64,000 nucleotides of DNA, from contig NZ_CP011924.1 in assembly GCF_000238315.3 (NCBI RefSeq), positions 3,121,001 to 3,185,000 of the forward strand, read 5' to 3'. This DNA comes from Pseudoalteromonas piscicida (GTDB lineage Bacteria > Pseudomonadota > Gammaproteobacteria > Enterobacterales > Alteromonadaceae). The translations under genes were made by a program, and so were the position numbers. Under the pieces are notes generated by a model that saw only the letters and a program-made list of their open reading frames with translations, did not search any database and had not been told where the DNA came from. Shown piece after piece: positions 35,878 through 46,400 of the stretch (the first letter of the stretch is position 1; each line of letters starts with the position of its first letter).

Positions 35878-37137
35878 TTAGAAATTTAGTTGTTGCGCTT
35901 TGTCGAAGTTGCTATAGCTTGAGGTAATTACTCTTTCACCTTGTGATAGGCCGTCTAGGACTTCATAGTAGTCTTGATTCTTTTTACCTAAGCGAATGTC
36001 ACGACGTTCAGCAGATTTACCATCATTTGCGAGTACGTATACCCAGTTACCACCAGAGCTAGTAAAGAAAGCACCACGCTTTAGCAATAACGCATTTTCT
36101 TTGTTACCACCGAGCATTAGCTCGACATCAATACTTTGACCACGCTTTATATCGCTTTGACCACTTGGCAGAGCGACTTCTACCTGAAACTGTGATTGGG
36201 TAACGCGACTATCAATTTTGCTCACCTTTGCTGTAACAACACCGCTATCCAAAAGCACATTTACTGCCATTTCAGGTTGTACTTGGTTTAAATAGAATTC
36301 ATCGAGGCGTACAACCAATTTGTATTCATTTGGAATATCAATTTGACCTAAACGCGCCCCTTTACTCTTTGATTCGCCAATTTCTACATCTAGCTCACTC
36401 AAATAACCCGATACCGGCGCTTTGATCAGTAGGTTTTCGAGGTTTTTACGCGCAAATTGCAAATTCTTCTGTAGCATCTCGGCGCTATCTTCTAATTGTT
36501 CAACTTGTACTTTTCTAATCGAATTTTCCTGTGTTTGACGCTCTAATGTCAGTTCTTTTCGCGCTTTGTAGTACTTTAAATCGTCTTCAATTTCAGAAAG
36601 CCTATCTGATGCCAGCACACCTTTTTCAACCAACGGCTTAGATTGCTTGTAACGGCGTTCTAGGTGACTAATTTGCAAATCAATTTCAAGCAAATCACGG
36701 CGTAGGTTAAGGCGGCTGGTTTCCATCGTCATTTGTGTGTTTCGCAGGAAGTTAAGCTGCTCCGTAACCTGAGCTTCACGACTCATTACGTCTAGCTGTA
36801 AACTAGTGTTGCTCAACCTAACTAATGGCTGGCCGGCTTCAACATATTCACCCTGCTCGACTAAGCGCTCTTCCACTTGACCACCAGCGATAGTATCTAA
36901 GTAAATGGTAGTTTTTGGCACGACCTGACCACGCAGACTTAGGGCATCAACAAAAGCACCTTTACTGACGGTACTTACTGTCAGACTGCGCAGTTCCAAG
37001 TTTTGGCTACGACCTGAAGATGAGGTGTTATTAAACGCAAACGCAGCTGCTGCAATGCCAAGTAACACACCGCCAACAACGCCTTTTTTAAGATGCTTTT
37101 GTAGTCCTGAACGTTCTATTTTCTTATCCATATTCAC
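35878..37137 (-). CDS. HlyD/MacA-family periplasmic adaptor
   Basis: 419 aa. It has one N-terminal membrane anchor (about 19-36, VVGGVLLGIAAAAFAF), a lipoyl-type half-motif (GQVVPKTTIYLDTIAGGQVE), a long coiled-coil hairpin (about 110-230), the matching lipoyl half (IKAPVSGYLSELDVEIGES) and beta-barrel domains. It links the inner-membrane ABC permease to an outer-membrane channel, which is not encoded nearby. It is the first gene of the operon. Its upstream region carries a candidate sigma-54 promoter and two enhancer-like sites, with the regulator and sensor genes divergent. The system therefore probably responds to a signal through that kinase. Confidence 0.92.
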   Translation of the reverse strand: MNMDKKIERSGLQKHLKKGVVGGVLLGIAAAAFAFNNTSSSGRSQNLELRSLTVSTVSKGAFVDALSLRGQVVPKTTIYLDTIAGGQVEERLVEQGEYVEAGQPLVRLSNTSLQLDVMSREAQVTEQLNFLRNTQMTMETSRLNLRRDLLEIDLQISHLERRYKQSKPLVEKGVLASDRLSEIEDDLKYYKARKELTLERQTQENSIRKVQVEQLEDSAEMLQKNLQFARKNLENLLIKAPVSGYLSELDVEIGESKSKGARLGQIDIPNEYKLVVRLDEFYLNQVQPEMAVNVLLDSGVVTAKVSKIDSRVTQSQFQVEVALPSGQSDIKRGQSIDVELMLGGNKENALLLKRGAFFTSSGGNWVYVLANDGKSAERRDIRLGKKNQDYYEVLDGLSQGERVITSSYSNFDKAQQLNF

Positions 37138-37189
37138 GCCCCTTGTTCTGTATTAGTTAAATCGCTTTATCGGATATATAAGACTTATA

Positions 37190-37207
37190 ATCAAACTTCA
37201 TGCCAAG
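37190..37207 (-). promoter_or_regulatory. Candidate sigma-54 promoter of the export operon
   Basis: The minus strand reads TTGGCATGAAGTTTGATT, with GG and GA separated by 10 bases, one base from the GG-N10-GC rule (TGGCAC-N5-TTGC). It lies about 55 bp upstream of the adaptor start. A sigma-54 activator gene is divergent from it. Confidence 0.6.
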
Positions 37208-37269
37208 GGGGTTTACTATATATATAACAACGGGTTAAATATTAAGTTAGTTATTTTCCAATGTTAAAC

Positions 37270-37319
37270 TGTCCGAAAATAGAACACATATAAATCAGAA
37301 AAGTGTCCAAAAATGAACA
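37270..37319. promoter_or_regulatory. Paired enhancer sites for the NtrC-type regulator
   Basis: There are two similar partly palindromic sites: TGTCC-7 bases-GAACA (37270-37286) and TGTCC-6 bases-GAACA (37304-37319), the second extended by AG and CT. They lie 65-130 bp upstream of the candidate sigma-54 promoter, a normal distance for bound activators, and just before the regulator gene, so they could serve both directions. Confidence 0.6.
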
Positions 37320-37382
37320 CTTTTTCATGGACGCCATAGCTTGAAGTGCGCTAGGCTAAAAGAAAAACAAAGCACTCTGAGT

Positions 37383-38798
37383 ATGAAGCAAGAAGGCACC
37401 ATATTAATTGTCGACGACAACAGCGATATATTAATTGCAGCAAAGCTTTTGCTAAAAAAGCATTACCAAACCATCATCACCACTGATAATCCTTTTGATA
37501 TAGAAGCGCAGATTGCATCACAGCAAATAGATGTGATCTTACTCGACATGAACTTTAGCCAAGATGCTATTAGTGGCAAAGAAGGCTTTTATTGGTTAAA
37601 GAAAATTGTCGAACAAGACCCAAGTATCGTGGTGTTGTTAATGACCGCCTATGGCGATATTCAACTTGCTGTCGATGCGATAAAAGCAGGCGCTGCAGAC
37701 TTTATCGCTAAGCCTTGGCAGAACGACCAATTACTCGGTGCGGTTGCTGCCGCATTTGCTCATGCCAAAGACAAACAGCAAGTTGGTAAGCTCACTCGCC
37801 AGACCCAAGGGTTAAATCAGGCACTCAATCAGTCTAGCGGTAGCCATCAATTTGCTTTTTTAGGCCAAAGCCCGGCCATGAAAAAGGTGTTTAGTACTAT
37901 AGAACGTGCGGCACTCACCGATGCCAACATTTTGATCACCGGTGAAAGTGGCACCGGCAAAGAACTTGCTGCACATGCCATCCACCAAGCCAGTATGCGT
38001 CGCGACAATACTTTTATCAGTTTAGACATGGGTGCTATCTCCGAAAGTTTGTTCGAAAGCGAACTGTTTGGTCATAGAAAAGGCGCATTTACCGACGCTA
38101 AAGAAGACAAAGTTGGCCGATTTGAATTAGCACACGAAGGGAGCCTATTTTTAGATGAATTGGGAAACTTACCCATGAATCAACAAACGACGCTGCTTGC
38201 CGCGTTACAAAATAGACAGATCACTCCAGTTGGAGGAAACAAACCCATCTCGGTGGATATTCGACTAATCTGTGCCACCAATGACAACCTGCAACAAGCG
38301 GTTGATGAAGGCCGTTTTAGACAAGATTTATTATATCGGATCAATACTATAGAGATCCGTCTTCCGCCACTTCGTGAGCGTACTGAAGATATTCCACTAC
38401 TTGTAAACTATTATCTTGAACACTACTGCCACAAATATAAGCGGCAGCTTGAGATACATAGCCTAGACATGCAGAGTCTACAAGCATATCAATGGCCAGG
38501 AAATGTCAGGGAACTAGCACATGCTATTGAAAGAGCGGTGATCCTAAGCGAAAACGAACTTTTGGACATCAGCACAGTGGTGAAGACAACCTCAGCGCCA
38601 GCTGAAGGAATAATTACTGACGATAAAAACGATACTAATACGCTGATTTCCACAGATACTTTCAACCTTGAAGAGATTGAACAACGTACTGTGCGTGCAG
38701 CGCTCAAGCACTATCACGGCAATGTCTCAAACGCCGCAAAAGCACTCGGATTAACCCGAGGAGCAATGTACCGTCGACTAGAAAAATACGATTTGTAG
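37383..38798 (+). CDS. NtrC-family sigma-54 response regulator
   Basis: The start is ATG 37383 (MKQEGTILIVDDNSDI), preferred over a GTG/TTG-type opening 14 codons upstream because receiver domains begin here. It has a receiver domain with the phosphorylatable Asp in VILLDMNF and a Thr/Lys switch (LMTAYG, AKPW). A sigma-54 AAA+ domain follows: Walker A GESGTGKE, loop motif GAFTDA, Walker B LFLDELG, and an Arg finger near FRQDLLYR. A Fis-type HTH ends the protein (NVSNAAKALGLTRGAMYRRL). The sigma-54-contacting GAFTGA loop reads GAFTDA, a variant found in some activators. It is followed 10 bp later by the histidine kinase and is divergent from the export operon it probably activates. Confidence 0.93.
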   Translation: MKQEGTILIVDDNSDILIAAKLLLKKHYQTIITTDNPFDIEAQIASQQIDVILLDMNFSQDAISGKEGFYWLKKIVEQDPSIVVLLMTAYGDIQLAVDAIKAGAADFIAKPWQNDQLLGAVAAAFAHAKDKQQVGKLTRQTQGLNQALNQSSGSHQFAFLGQSPAMKKVFSTIERAALTDANILITGESGTGKELAAHAIHQASMRRDNTFISLDMGAISESLFESELFGHRKGAFTDAKEDKVGRFELAHEGSLFLDELGNLPMNQQTTLLAALQNRQITPVGGNKPISVDIRLICATNDNLQQAVDEGRFRQDLLYRINTIEIRLPPLRERTEDIPLLVNYYLEHYCHKYKRQLEIHSLDMQSLQAYQWPGNVRELAHAIERAVILSENELLDISTVVKTTSAPAEGIITDDKNDTNTLISTDTFNLEEIEQRTVRAALKHYHGNVSNAAKALGLTRGAMYRRLEKYDL

Positions 38799-38808
38799 GC
38801 AAGAAAAT

Positions 38809-40134
38809 ATGGTTCGCTTTACGCAACATCCTACAATGGTTTTTTTCAGTACAATTCTTGGCCTTATTGGCTTTAATGTGCTCTCGATAGTCTTGTATAT
38901 ACAAGGAGGATTCTCGGCGACTTGGCTCCTAGTCACGCTAATAGCGATCGCTTTCACCTCCTCTTTATACCGTCAATTTAACAAACAGAACAAGCACATG
39001 ACTTTTGTTTTGAAATCACTCGCGAATGGCGATAGTTCATTGGGGTTGAGCCATCATCATCCCATGCGGCAGCACTTAGAAGAGATTAAGACTAGAATTC
39101 AAAGTGCACGTTTTATTGCAGAGCAACAGGCCCACTTTTTGCAGACCCTCTTAGTGCATATAGATTTAGCCGTACTGGTTTTCGATAAAGATGGTAATGT
39201 CATTGAGTCCAACCCAGCGGTAACCCGCTTACTCGGTAAACCCATTAATCACAGCGAAGATTTAGAAGATATCGCACCACTGATTAATGAATGCGATAAC
39301 AGCTTGAAAACAATAGCAAATTGGCAATGTGGCGAGCAACAAGATAACTTGTCTATACAAATAACGTCAGCGCAGATCCAAGGGCAAATTCGTAAAATTG
39401 TCACCTTACAATCCATTCGTGATGCATTACAAAACAAAGAGCAGCAAGCCTATAAGCGTCTCACCAAAGTGCTTACGCACGAAGTCGCTAACTCTATTAC
39501 ACCTCTGTCATCCATTGCACAAACCTGTGAGGGACTCTTGCCCGACACATTAAGTTTTGACGATGAAGAGGATAAACAAGACCTCGCCCTAGCACTGCAA
39601 ACACTGGCTAAACGCACTGAGTATCTGGGCGCTTTTATCGCTCGCTTTAGAACGGTGAGTAATTTACCAAGCCCAGTACTACAACCTGCCCAGCTTGCGT
39701 CGATTGTAGAGGGCATCTATCAGTTACATCAACAAAGCTGTCATCAAGCGAACATAGACCTACAGCTTGATGTTAGCCACTCCCAACTGGTGATGTTAGA
39801 CACGGTTCAGATTGAGCAAGTGCTTATTAACTTAACCAAAAATGCTATTGAAGCGGTGCAACAACGCAATGACCAAGACCAGCGAAACACACGCCAAGTG
39901 GTGTTGAAAACTGGAGCCAATAACGCAGGCCAGCACTATATAGAAATAAGCGACAACGGCCCTGGCATTGCCGACCATGTAGTCGACATGATTTTCGTGC
40001 CGTTTTTTACCACTAAACAACAAGGCTCGGGGATCGGCTTAAGCCTCTCGAGACAAATTATGATCAATCATGGCGGCGACTTAATTTATCTTAGGCGCGA
40101 GCAAGGCGCATGCTTCAGATGCGTATTTGGTTAA
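38809..40134 (+). CDS. Membrane sensor histidine kinase
   Basis: 441 aa. Two N-terminal hydrophobic segments (about 8-28 and 34-50) have little periplasmic sequence between them, so the sensor is probably intramembrane or cytoplasmic. A PAS-like domain (about 105-160, LAVLVFDKDGNVIESNPAV) precedes the kinase core. Motifs are H-box LTHEVANSITPLSSI, N-box NLTKNAIEA, G1 DNGPGIADHV and G2 GSGIGLSLSRQI. It is the cognate kinase of the upstream regulator (10-bp gap, one operon). This two-gene layout facing an efflux operon is common in marine gammaproteobacteria. The signal is unknown. Confidence 0.93.
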   Translation: MVRFTQHPTMVFFSTILGLIGFNVLSIVLYIQGGFSATWLLVTLIAIAFTSSLYRQFNKQNKHMTFVLKSLANGDSSLGLSHHHPMRQHLEEIKTRIQSARFIAEQQAHFLQTLLVHIDLAVLVFDKDGNVIESNPAVTRLLGKPINHSEDLEDIAPLINECDNSLKTIANWQCGEQQDNLSIQITSAQIQGQIRKIVTLQSIRDALQNKEQQAYKRLTKVLTHEVANSITPLSSIAQTCEGLLPDTLSFDDEEDKQDLALALQTLAKRTEYLGAFIARFRTVSNLPSPVLQPAQLASIVEGIYQLHQQSCHQANIDLQLDVSHSQLVMLDTVQIEQVLINLTKNAIEAVQQRNDQDQRNTRQVVLKTGANNAGQHYIEISDNGPGIADHVVDMIFVPFFTTKQQGSGIGLSLSRQIMINHGGDLIYLRREQGACFRCVFG

Positions 40135-40265
40135 CTCACTTGAGCTTTGCTTAAGGCTTATCTTTAGTTAAAGGCAAATAAGACTACATGCCAGGTCGCT
40201 CCTTGAGGATTTGTGAACTTATAAAAAATCGGTAAACTAGAAGTATCTAATTTAGGGAAAAGTTC

Positions 40266-41042
40266 GTGCACACCGTATACAAACCTATTCTTACTATTAC
40301 TGGAGTTGGCTGGACTGCCGTCATCATATTTTTAACCGCAATCGACTTACTGCACGATTGGGTTGAGATAGAAAGTGAGCGGCTGAATAACCCTATCTGG
40401 TGGGCCTTGCAGGAATGGGGGCTTTGGTATATTTACACACCTATACTCTTCTTATGGCTAAATAAACTCAGCCAACAGAATAAGGTATGTTGGCGTAATT
40501 ACTTCGTTTGTTGCTCGGTTTTATTCGTGCTGAGCATGTCTATACAAGCTGGATTCGACTATCTCGTTTATCGCGATGATATTCCTTATACCTTGTATTA
40601 TTTTGCGCCATTACACCCGCTGGTGATCTACGTCTGCTTTATGATTTGGCACAAGTTTATCCGTATTGAAAGCAATAAAGAAAACAATAGTACCGCGATA
40701 AATCAACGTTTGCTTGTGGATTTAGGCGGCGATAAGTCATTTTTACAAATCAAAGACATAGTGCACATTGTGGCAGCTAAAAACTATGTTGAAATTCACA
40801 CCGAGTCGCACCAATACCTCAAGCGAGCAACCCTATCTCAGTTTGAAGCCATGCTGCCAACCGATATGTTTGTGCGCACCCACCGCTCTTATTTGGTTAA
40901 CTTGACCTATGTTGAACGTATCATCACCAAAGCATCTGGCAATGCCATCATCAAGTTATCAACGGGCGCGCAAATTAGCTTGAGTAAAGGTTACAAGAAA
41001 GTACTAAAGTCACGCTTCGATACGCTTTCTCTGGCTGCATAA
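40266..41042 (+). CDS. Membrane-bound LytTR-family transcription regulator
   Basis: 258 aa, start GTG 40266. Four hydrophobic segments span about residues 10-140, followed by a C-terminal LytTR DNA-binding domain (about 155-250: FLQIKDIVHIVAAKNYVEIHT, FVRTHRSYLVNLTYVERI). It has no receiver domain, so it is a membrane-tethered LytTR protein that probably senses a membrane signal directly. It ends 140 bp before the outer-membrane receptor-like gene in the same direction, which it may regulate. That link is positional only. A second protein of the same design lies at 48385. Confidence 0.88.
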   Translation: MHTVYKPILTITGVGWTAVIIFLTAIDLLHDWVEIESERLNNPIWWALQEWGLWYIYTPILFLWLNKLSQQNKVCWRNYFVCCSVLFVLSMSIQAGFDYLVYRDDIPYTLYYFAPLHPLVIYVCFMIWHKFIRIESNKENNSTAINQRLLVDLGGDKSFLQIKDIVHIVAAKNYVEIHTESHQYLKRATLSQFEAMLPTDMFVRTHRSYLVNLTYVERIITKASGNAIIKLSTGAQISLSKGYKKVLKSRFDTLSLAA

Positions 41043-41181
41043 CACCAGCGGGCGATCTGAGCTCGCTCACGGTTTCCCGTCGCTCCGTCCCATAGAACCA
41101 CCTTACGTACCTAATAATTTGTTTTATCTGCTTTTTTATTTTTAATAGCGCAATGGAGAGCTTTTTATTCAAAGAGGAACA

Positions 41182-43149
41182 ATGACACGATTTCATCCCT
41201 TCACGGCGGCCTATTACGCTTTAATGAGCGTCATAAGTAGCAGCGTTTACGCCAATATGGATAACGCTAAACCGAGTGTTTATGCTGGAAGTTCACTGCA
41301 ACAGTTTGCAGCACAAGATGCACTTGCAACCATCGAGCGCTTACCGTCATTCACACTCATAGAACAAAGTGGTGAGCGCGGCCTAGGTGGCAGCTCTGCC
41401 AATATTTTATTAAATGGCATGGAGATCCGCGTAAAGTCTGGATCGGTCTCGGAGTATTTAAAACAGCTTCCCGTTGACCAAATCGCTGCGCTAGAAGTCT
41501 ACCTAAGTCATCACCCATTTCCTTCACTTAAGCAATATAATCAAGTTGTTAACATCATTCGTGATGAAAAAAACAATGCCTATAATTGGCAACTAGGTAG
41601 CACACTCAATGCCAGCGCCGCCACTGGCATAACAGCAATGGCAGGGTTTATCTTACCTAAAAGGCAATGGACGCACAGCGGTCATATTCAAGTTCAGGAT
41701 GAGCCGTTTAAAAGCACCAGCCAAGGTCAGCTGTTCGCGTCTGATAACACACCCGAGGAAAGCAGCGAAGAAACATTTAAGGAGCAAAGTGAGCGAATAA
41801 CGCTCTCATTTACCAGCCACAAAACCATGCAGGATGGCGCCTTAACACTCAATGTTCAGGCTATAAAAGACAACTTGCAGTCACAATACGAATGGCTGTA
41901 CCGCACGCCAACTTCATCCAGCGATGTTGAATCTGCGTTTTCGCAAGAGCGCGATAAAACAAACACTAGCGAGATATCTATCGATAGGCAGTGGCAAGGT
42001 CAGCATTGGAGCACACAACTCACAGGCTACTACTCAAAACAAAAGAATGAGTTGCACATGCTTGATGGTCTCTCTGCGCGGCTTTCAACACCAAGCTTTA
42101 CACAGTATAAGCGTACTGACGAGCGAGTAATTCGCCTGATGGTAAACGACACTGTCTCGGAGTACGGTCTTGAGGCCAGTATCAATCGAGTAAATGCCAA
42201 CACAATATTGCCCGAGGAGCAGCTACACAGCACGATAAAAGAGCTAAGTATTGAGCCCTTTGCGGCTTTTACTTGGTCGCTTTCACCAAAATGGCAGTTA
42301 TACAGCAAACTGGCAGCCGAGCAGGCTACACTTTCGACCAATAGCAGTAAGAGTGAAGATATTCAGCATCTCATCGCCAAGCCGTTGGTGCGATTAAATT
42401 ATGACGCGACAAAAAGCACTCAGTTTACAACCACCTTAAAGCATGAAGTGGAACAGCTCGATTTTTCACTTTTTTTACCAGAGCTCAACGCAGGATTTGG
42501 CCGCTTACAGTTTGGCAATCTTAAAATAAAGCCAATGCAGTACACTGAACTTGCACTGCAAATTGATATTGAAGAAGGTGAAAGATGGCGTTTTAACGTT
42601 AAGCCTTTTTATCAGTGGCAAAAAGATGTGCATGAATATCAGCAAGATAATCGAGGAGAAAGCATAGTTGCAAATGCCGGGGATGCCGCACTTTGGGGGC
42701 TAGATGGTGCGGTTAATCTAGACTTATCAAGCTGGATCAACAACAGTCAGCTCAATCTTGATTATAGTTATCGGGACGCATCATACCGTGACGTGCTCAC
42801 GGGAAAACGTGCAATCAACGGGACTGTTCCACATTGGGCTAGTATGCAATTTCGACAAAGCTTTAATCGATTTTCGTGGAGCGCTGAGATTTCCAGCGGG
42901 GATAGTTATCGCGAATATTATCCCGATGAGCAATTTATTGAATCAGGCTCATTGCAATTGACTTTGCAAGCACAGCTTCAAGTAAGCCAACGCGTTAAGC
43001 TCAACTTAGAAGCTTCGCCACTCACGTCTAGATACGAATATCGACGCTTGTATTACAACGCCTCACGGGCGGGCAGCGTAAGTGCGATGGAAGCGATTCG
43101 TGAGCGTGTACCACCAGAGTTTGCGCTCACGCTAAGCGGAAGTTGGTAG
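41182..43149 (+). CDS. TonB-dependent receptor-like outer membrane protein
   Basis: 655 aa with a signal peptide (cleavage likely after VYA, about residue 24). A plug-like domain follows (DALATIERLPSFTLIEQSG, LGGSSANILLNGMEIRVKSG, IAALEVY). Then come alternating aromatic beta strands ending in Trp (LTLSGSW), the outer membrane insertion signature. I see no clear TonB box. It is shorter than classical receptors (700-900 aa). Transport substrate unknown. It follows a membrane LytTR regulator and is followed 41 bp later by a MITE. Confidence 0.8.
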   Translation: MTRFHPFTAAYYALMSVISSSVYANMDNAKPSVYAGSSLQQFAAQDALATIERLPSFTLIEQSGERGLGGSSANILLNGMEIRVKSGSVSEYLKQLPVDQIAALEVYLSHHPFPSLKQYNQVVNIIRDEKNNAYNWQLGSTLNASAATGITAMAGFILPKRQWTHSGHIQVQDEPFKSTSQGQLFASDNTPEESSEETFKEQSERITLSFTSHKTMQDGALTLNVQAIKDNLQSQYEWLYRTPTSSSDVESAFSQERDKTNTSEISIDRQWQGQHWSTQLTGYYSKQKNELHMLDGLSARLSTPSFTQYKRTDERVIRLMVNDTVSEYGLEASINRVNANTILPEEQLHSTIKELSIEPFAAFTWSLSPKWQLYSKLAAEQATLSTNSSKSEDIQHLIAKPLVRLNYDATKSTQFTTTLKHEVEQLDFSLFLPELNAGFGRLQFGNLKIKPMQYTELALQIDIEEGERWRFNVKPFYQWQKDVHEYQQDNRGESIVANAGDAALWGLDGAVNLDLSSWINNSQLNLDYSYRDASYRDVLTGKRAINGTVPHWASMQFRQSFNRFSWSAEISSGDSYREYYPDEQFIESGSLQLTLQAQLQVSQRVKLNLEASPLTSRYEYRRLYYNASRAGSVSAMEAIRERVPPEFALTLSGSW

Positions 43150-43190
43150 GCCGATACTAATCGCGCCTACCGACTTTAGTGTCCTGACTA

Positions 43191-43453
43191 GGGCCTGTTT
43201 ATCTTTCAAGTTTGTTTTTGCAGCAGTTTGATTGGTATTTATACAAGGCAGAGCCGGCGTAGCATAGTTATTCTATGTGAGTCAGGCGACAACACAGTAG
43301 AAATGCCAATCAAGCGCTGCCCTTTGGGTTCACCTGAGTGCGCTTTGTTCATTGTTGCTCAACTTTTGCCTAGATTACTAGGCGGCAAGTCGAGCGTCGC
43401 GACTAAAACACACTCAGGAGAACAAAAGTCAAACAGCAAAGGTCAACAGGCCC
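43191..43453. mobile_element. TA-flanked MITE, copy 2 (263 bp)
   Basis: Inverted copy of the element at 27366-27627, ends GGGCCTGTT and AACAGGCCC, flanked by TA. The first end differs (GGGCCTGTTTATCTTTCAAG) because it corresponds to the other terminus of copy 1, which reads GGGCCTGTTGACCTTTCAAG there. The right-hand TA plus the first G of the element form the TAG stop codon of the oxidoreductase gene. Confidence 0.88.
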
Positions 43454-46400
43454 TAATATCGCTCTAAATGATTGAGAATATGTGGAAAAACATCTACATC
43501 AGCCTGACGCCCAAAGATACAATCTATGTGCGCGTAATTGGGGATCACCTTACGCGTAAACTGAGCATCACCAAAGGCAAGACAAAGACGTTCATAGGTT
43601 TTTTTCGTGCTCTCAGGTAAATAGCATTCGTTATCTGCCCCGCTAATAAATAGCGTCGGCACGTTTAATCGGTTGATGTGTGGCATGTAAACGTCCTTGC
43701 CATCTGCATCAACCAGTTTTCCTGCGCGACAAATTGCAGCAAGGTGCTCAAGGGTTTGAATATTGGCTTCGGCAAATAGTTCATCAATATGCTCATGCAG
43801 CAAATCGGTTAACTGATCATGACGGTATAAGGAGGCGTACATAAAGGTCACGCGATGGCAGCTATCATTGTTGCATCGCCCCTGTGCCTCGGCGAGCGCG
43901 TACAAGCCTAGCGCCTTATCATACAAAGAGGCAAGCCCATTGCTCTGCTCTGGTACTCGCGCCGTTAGTGAGTCTACGCCCAACCTTTCTAAAAATGAAG
44001 GGAGATGCAAACCTGTCTTCATTTTCGTTGCCATCGGCACCACGACGTCCGCCGCAATTTGTGATGCAACGACACTGCGAACCCCAGAAAGTCCGCTAAG
44101 CATAGACATAAAGAAGGTCGTAGCACCATAACAATGCACCACCGCCTGAATACTATCCGCTCCCGTAATGGTTCGGATTTTGTTCACCGCGGCAGGGTAA
44201 TCGTATTTCGCGACCTGATCGCCATTTGATTGCTTTGCGGCGGCAGGCAACAAAATACTGACTCGATAATCCAATAGCCACACGTCATATTGGTTAGCGA
44301 CTAGGTACTCGACTAAGTTGGTATCAATCATGTCGGTGGAAAAGATACTCGAAGCAACTCCCAGCCCATGCACTAACATAACCGGGCCCTTGTCACCGCC
44401 ACGATAACGAGTCAGCGATAGCTGCACATGATCAGCTGTATCAAACAAGTACACTTCAGGTGTTGGAGCCCTTAGCGGCCGCTTTTTGCGCACCAATTCA
44501 CCACTGTGCGTTTTTTCTTGGTAAAAAATACTGCCGTAACTTTGATATAGAGTGCCCGCAAAAAATTGCCCAAAGCGCGCAATGGCTTTTAAGCGAGCTG
44601 CTTTACTCTCGGCATGACTTACACGAATAGTGGCAAGCTGCGTCACAAAATCAATCGGTGCTATCTTCATAATACCGTGACCACACACGGCCCCTTGAGT
44701 ATCTTCTCCTTCATGAATATCAACAAATAAGGTTGTAGTATCATCCCAAAGATCGAGAGAGTGAGGGTCGTCTTTGATTAGCTTAAAGGCATTAAAGAAG
44801 TACTGCTTGCCATCCTCCGCCATTAAATTCATTTTATAGATCATCTTCCGAGTATTTGGTGGAAAGGCCTGACGCTCAAACAAACGAAACTCACCATTGC
44901 GAACGGTCAATGGTTTATCAGAAAGCAGATTGCACTCAACGCGACCCGAAATATGCGCTTTATGTTGTGGGTCGGTCAACATCACCTCTAGATCCGTCGA
45001 GGTAACCGTCAATACAAACGATAGCGTTTGGTTTGTTTCTTGACCCTGCTGATAAGCAGCCAAGTAGGTTTGTAAAGAGGTAGTGCTTGGCTCTACCACG
45101 CGGCTAAAATAGCCCTGCATGCGCTCTGTAAACGCCAACCCTGTTGTAGTCGGCTCAGCGCTACGGGAGCGGCTTGATGGCAATTGATAGTCAATTTGCC
45201 AATCACGGTCCTTGGCGATAAGTGCACAGCAGCGCTCCGTCAATGCGCTTATCGTAAGCAGCGGATTGACCGCAAGCGATGTTGGAATGATGGCACCATC
45301 TGACACATAGAGCGAGTCGTAGCAGGCATCACTCTCTCCTGTAAACACTTGCCCTTTATGATTCACCACCCCTTCGGAACCCGTCTCAGCAAGCCGACAG
45401 CCACCTAAAGGATGAACTGTAACCAAGCGATTATTCAACCACGGTGACCAAATTGGGTTTTTAACATAGGTGCCACCGAGCGCTGCTGTTGCTTGAAGCA
45501 GCTTTTCACTCGCATGATGAAAATTAGGCTGAGATCCTAACTCTGGCCAACGGATGTTCAACTTGTCTTGCTCTAAAGTTATGACACCTTGGCTATCGTC
45601 ATGGCTCATTACTAAGTAGGTTTGAGTATGTTTTACCGCACCATGATAAGCACCTCGCCATTGGCTTTGCCATACTCTCGCTTGCTCCTCCAAAGCGTCA
45701 TAAAAACCGTGATCCGTGTCGAGCCCAATTACACCCGCAGCACTTGCAAGCGCAGTTGGTAACACTCCCGCCATGGCGCCGGGTAAACTTCCCTCTTCAA
45801 TAATCATTTGTTGCGCGTGTTCGCTCGCTTCACGAAGATCGATTGCACTGGTGATACAAGGTCCTGTAGGCGCTTTGCCTTCTGGCTCTAGATTACCAAC
45901 CCCAACACCATCGATTTCGGTGTCGCAGTTATAGCCAAAACCCAACATATCGCCATTACCAGTAAAATGCTGACCAAGTTGCGAAGAGATAGCCAAACCG
46001 CGACTTTGGCTACGCAATAAAATTTCATTACTGCCCAGCGTGCCTGCAGCCAAAATCACAAGATCCGCCTCAACAAATAACGGGGCTGCAGAAAAGCACT
46101 CTGCGCCGGTTTCCATGTCTTGGTAAAACACCCGCCAACCGGAGTCGGTTTTCTCCAAGTAGCGCACACTGGCCTGGCAATAAATTTCTGCGCCATGATT
46201 CCAAGCATCCGGTAAGTAATTCATTCGAGTTGTGTTTTTGGCATTGAAATTACAGCCAGACACACAGTCTCCGCAGTTATTACATGCTTGCTGCTCAACA
46301 CCCACATGGTTAACGCCACCTTCAGGCGTCGCAAAACATACATTGATTGGTACTTTATTAAAGGGAGCTTCTAATGCATTTGCCGACTGCTGGTGAGCCT

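Noticed and set aside
41182..43149. Plain porin rather than receptor
   Set aside because: The N-terminal 130 residues look like a TonB-receptor plug, though no TonB box is visible; receptor-like is the safer call.
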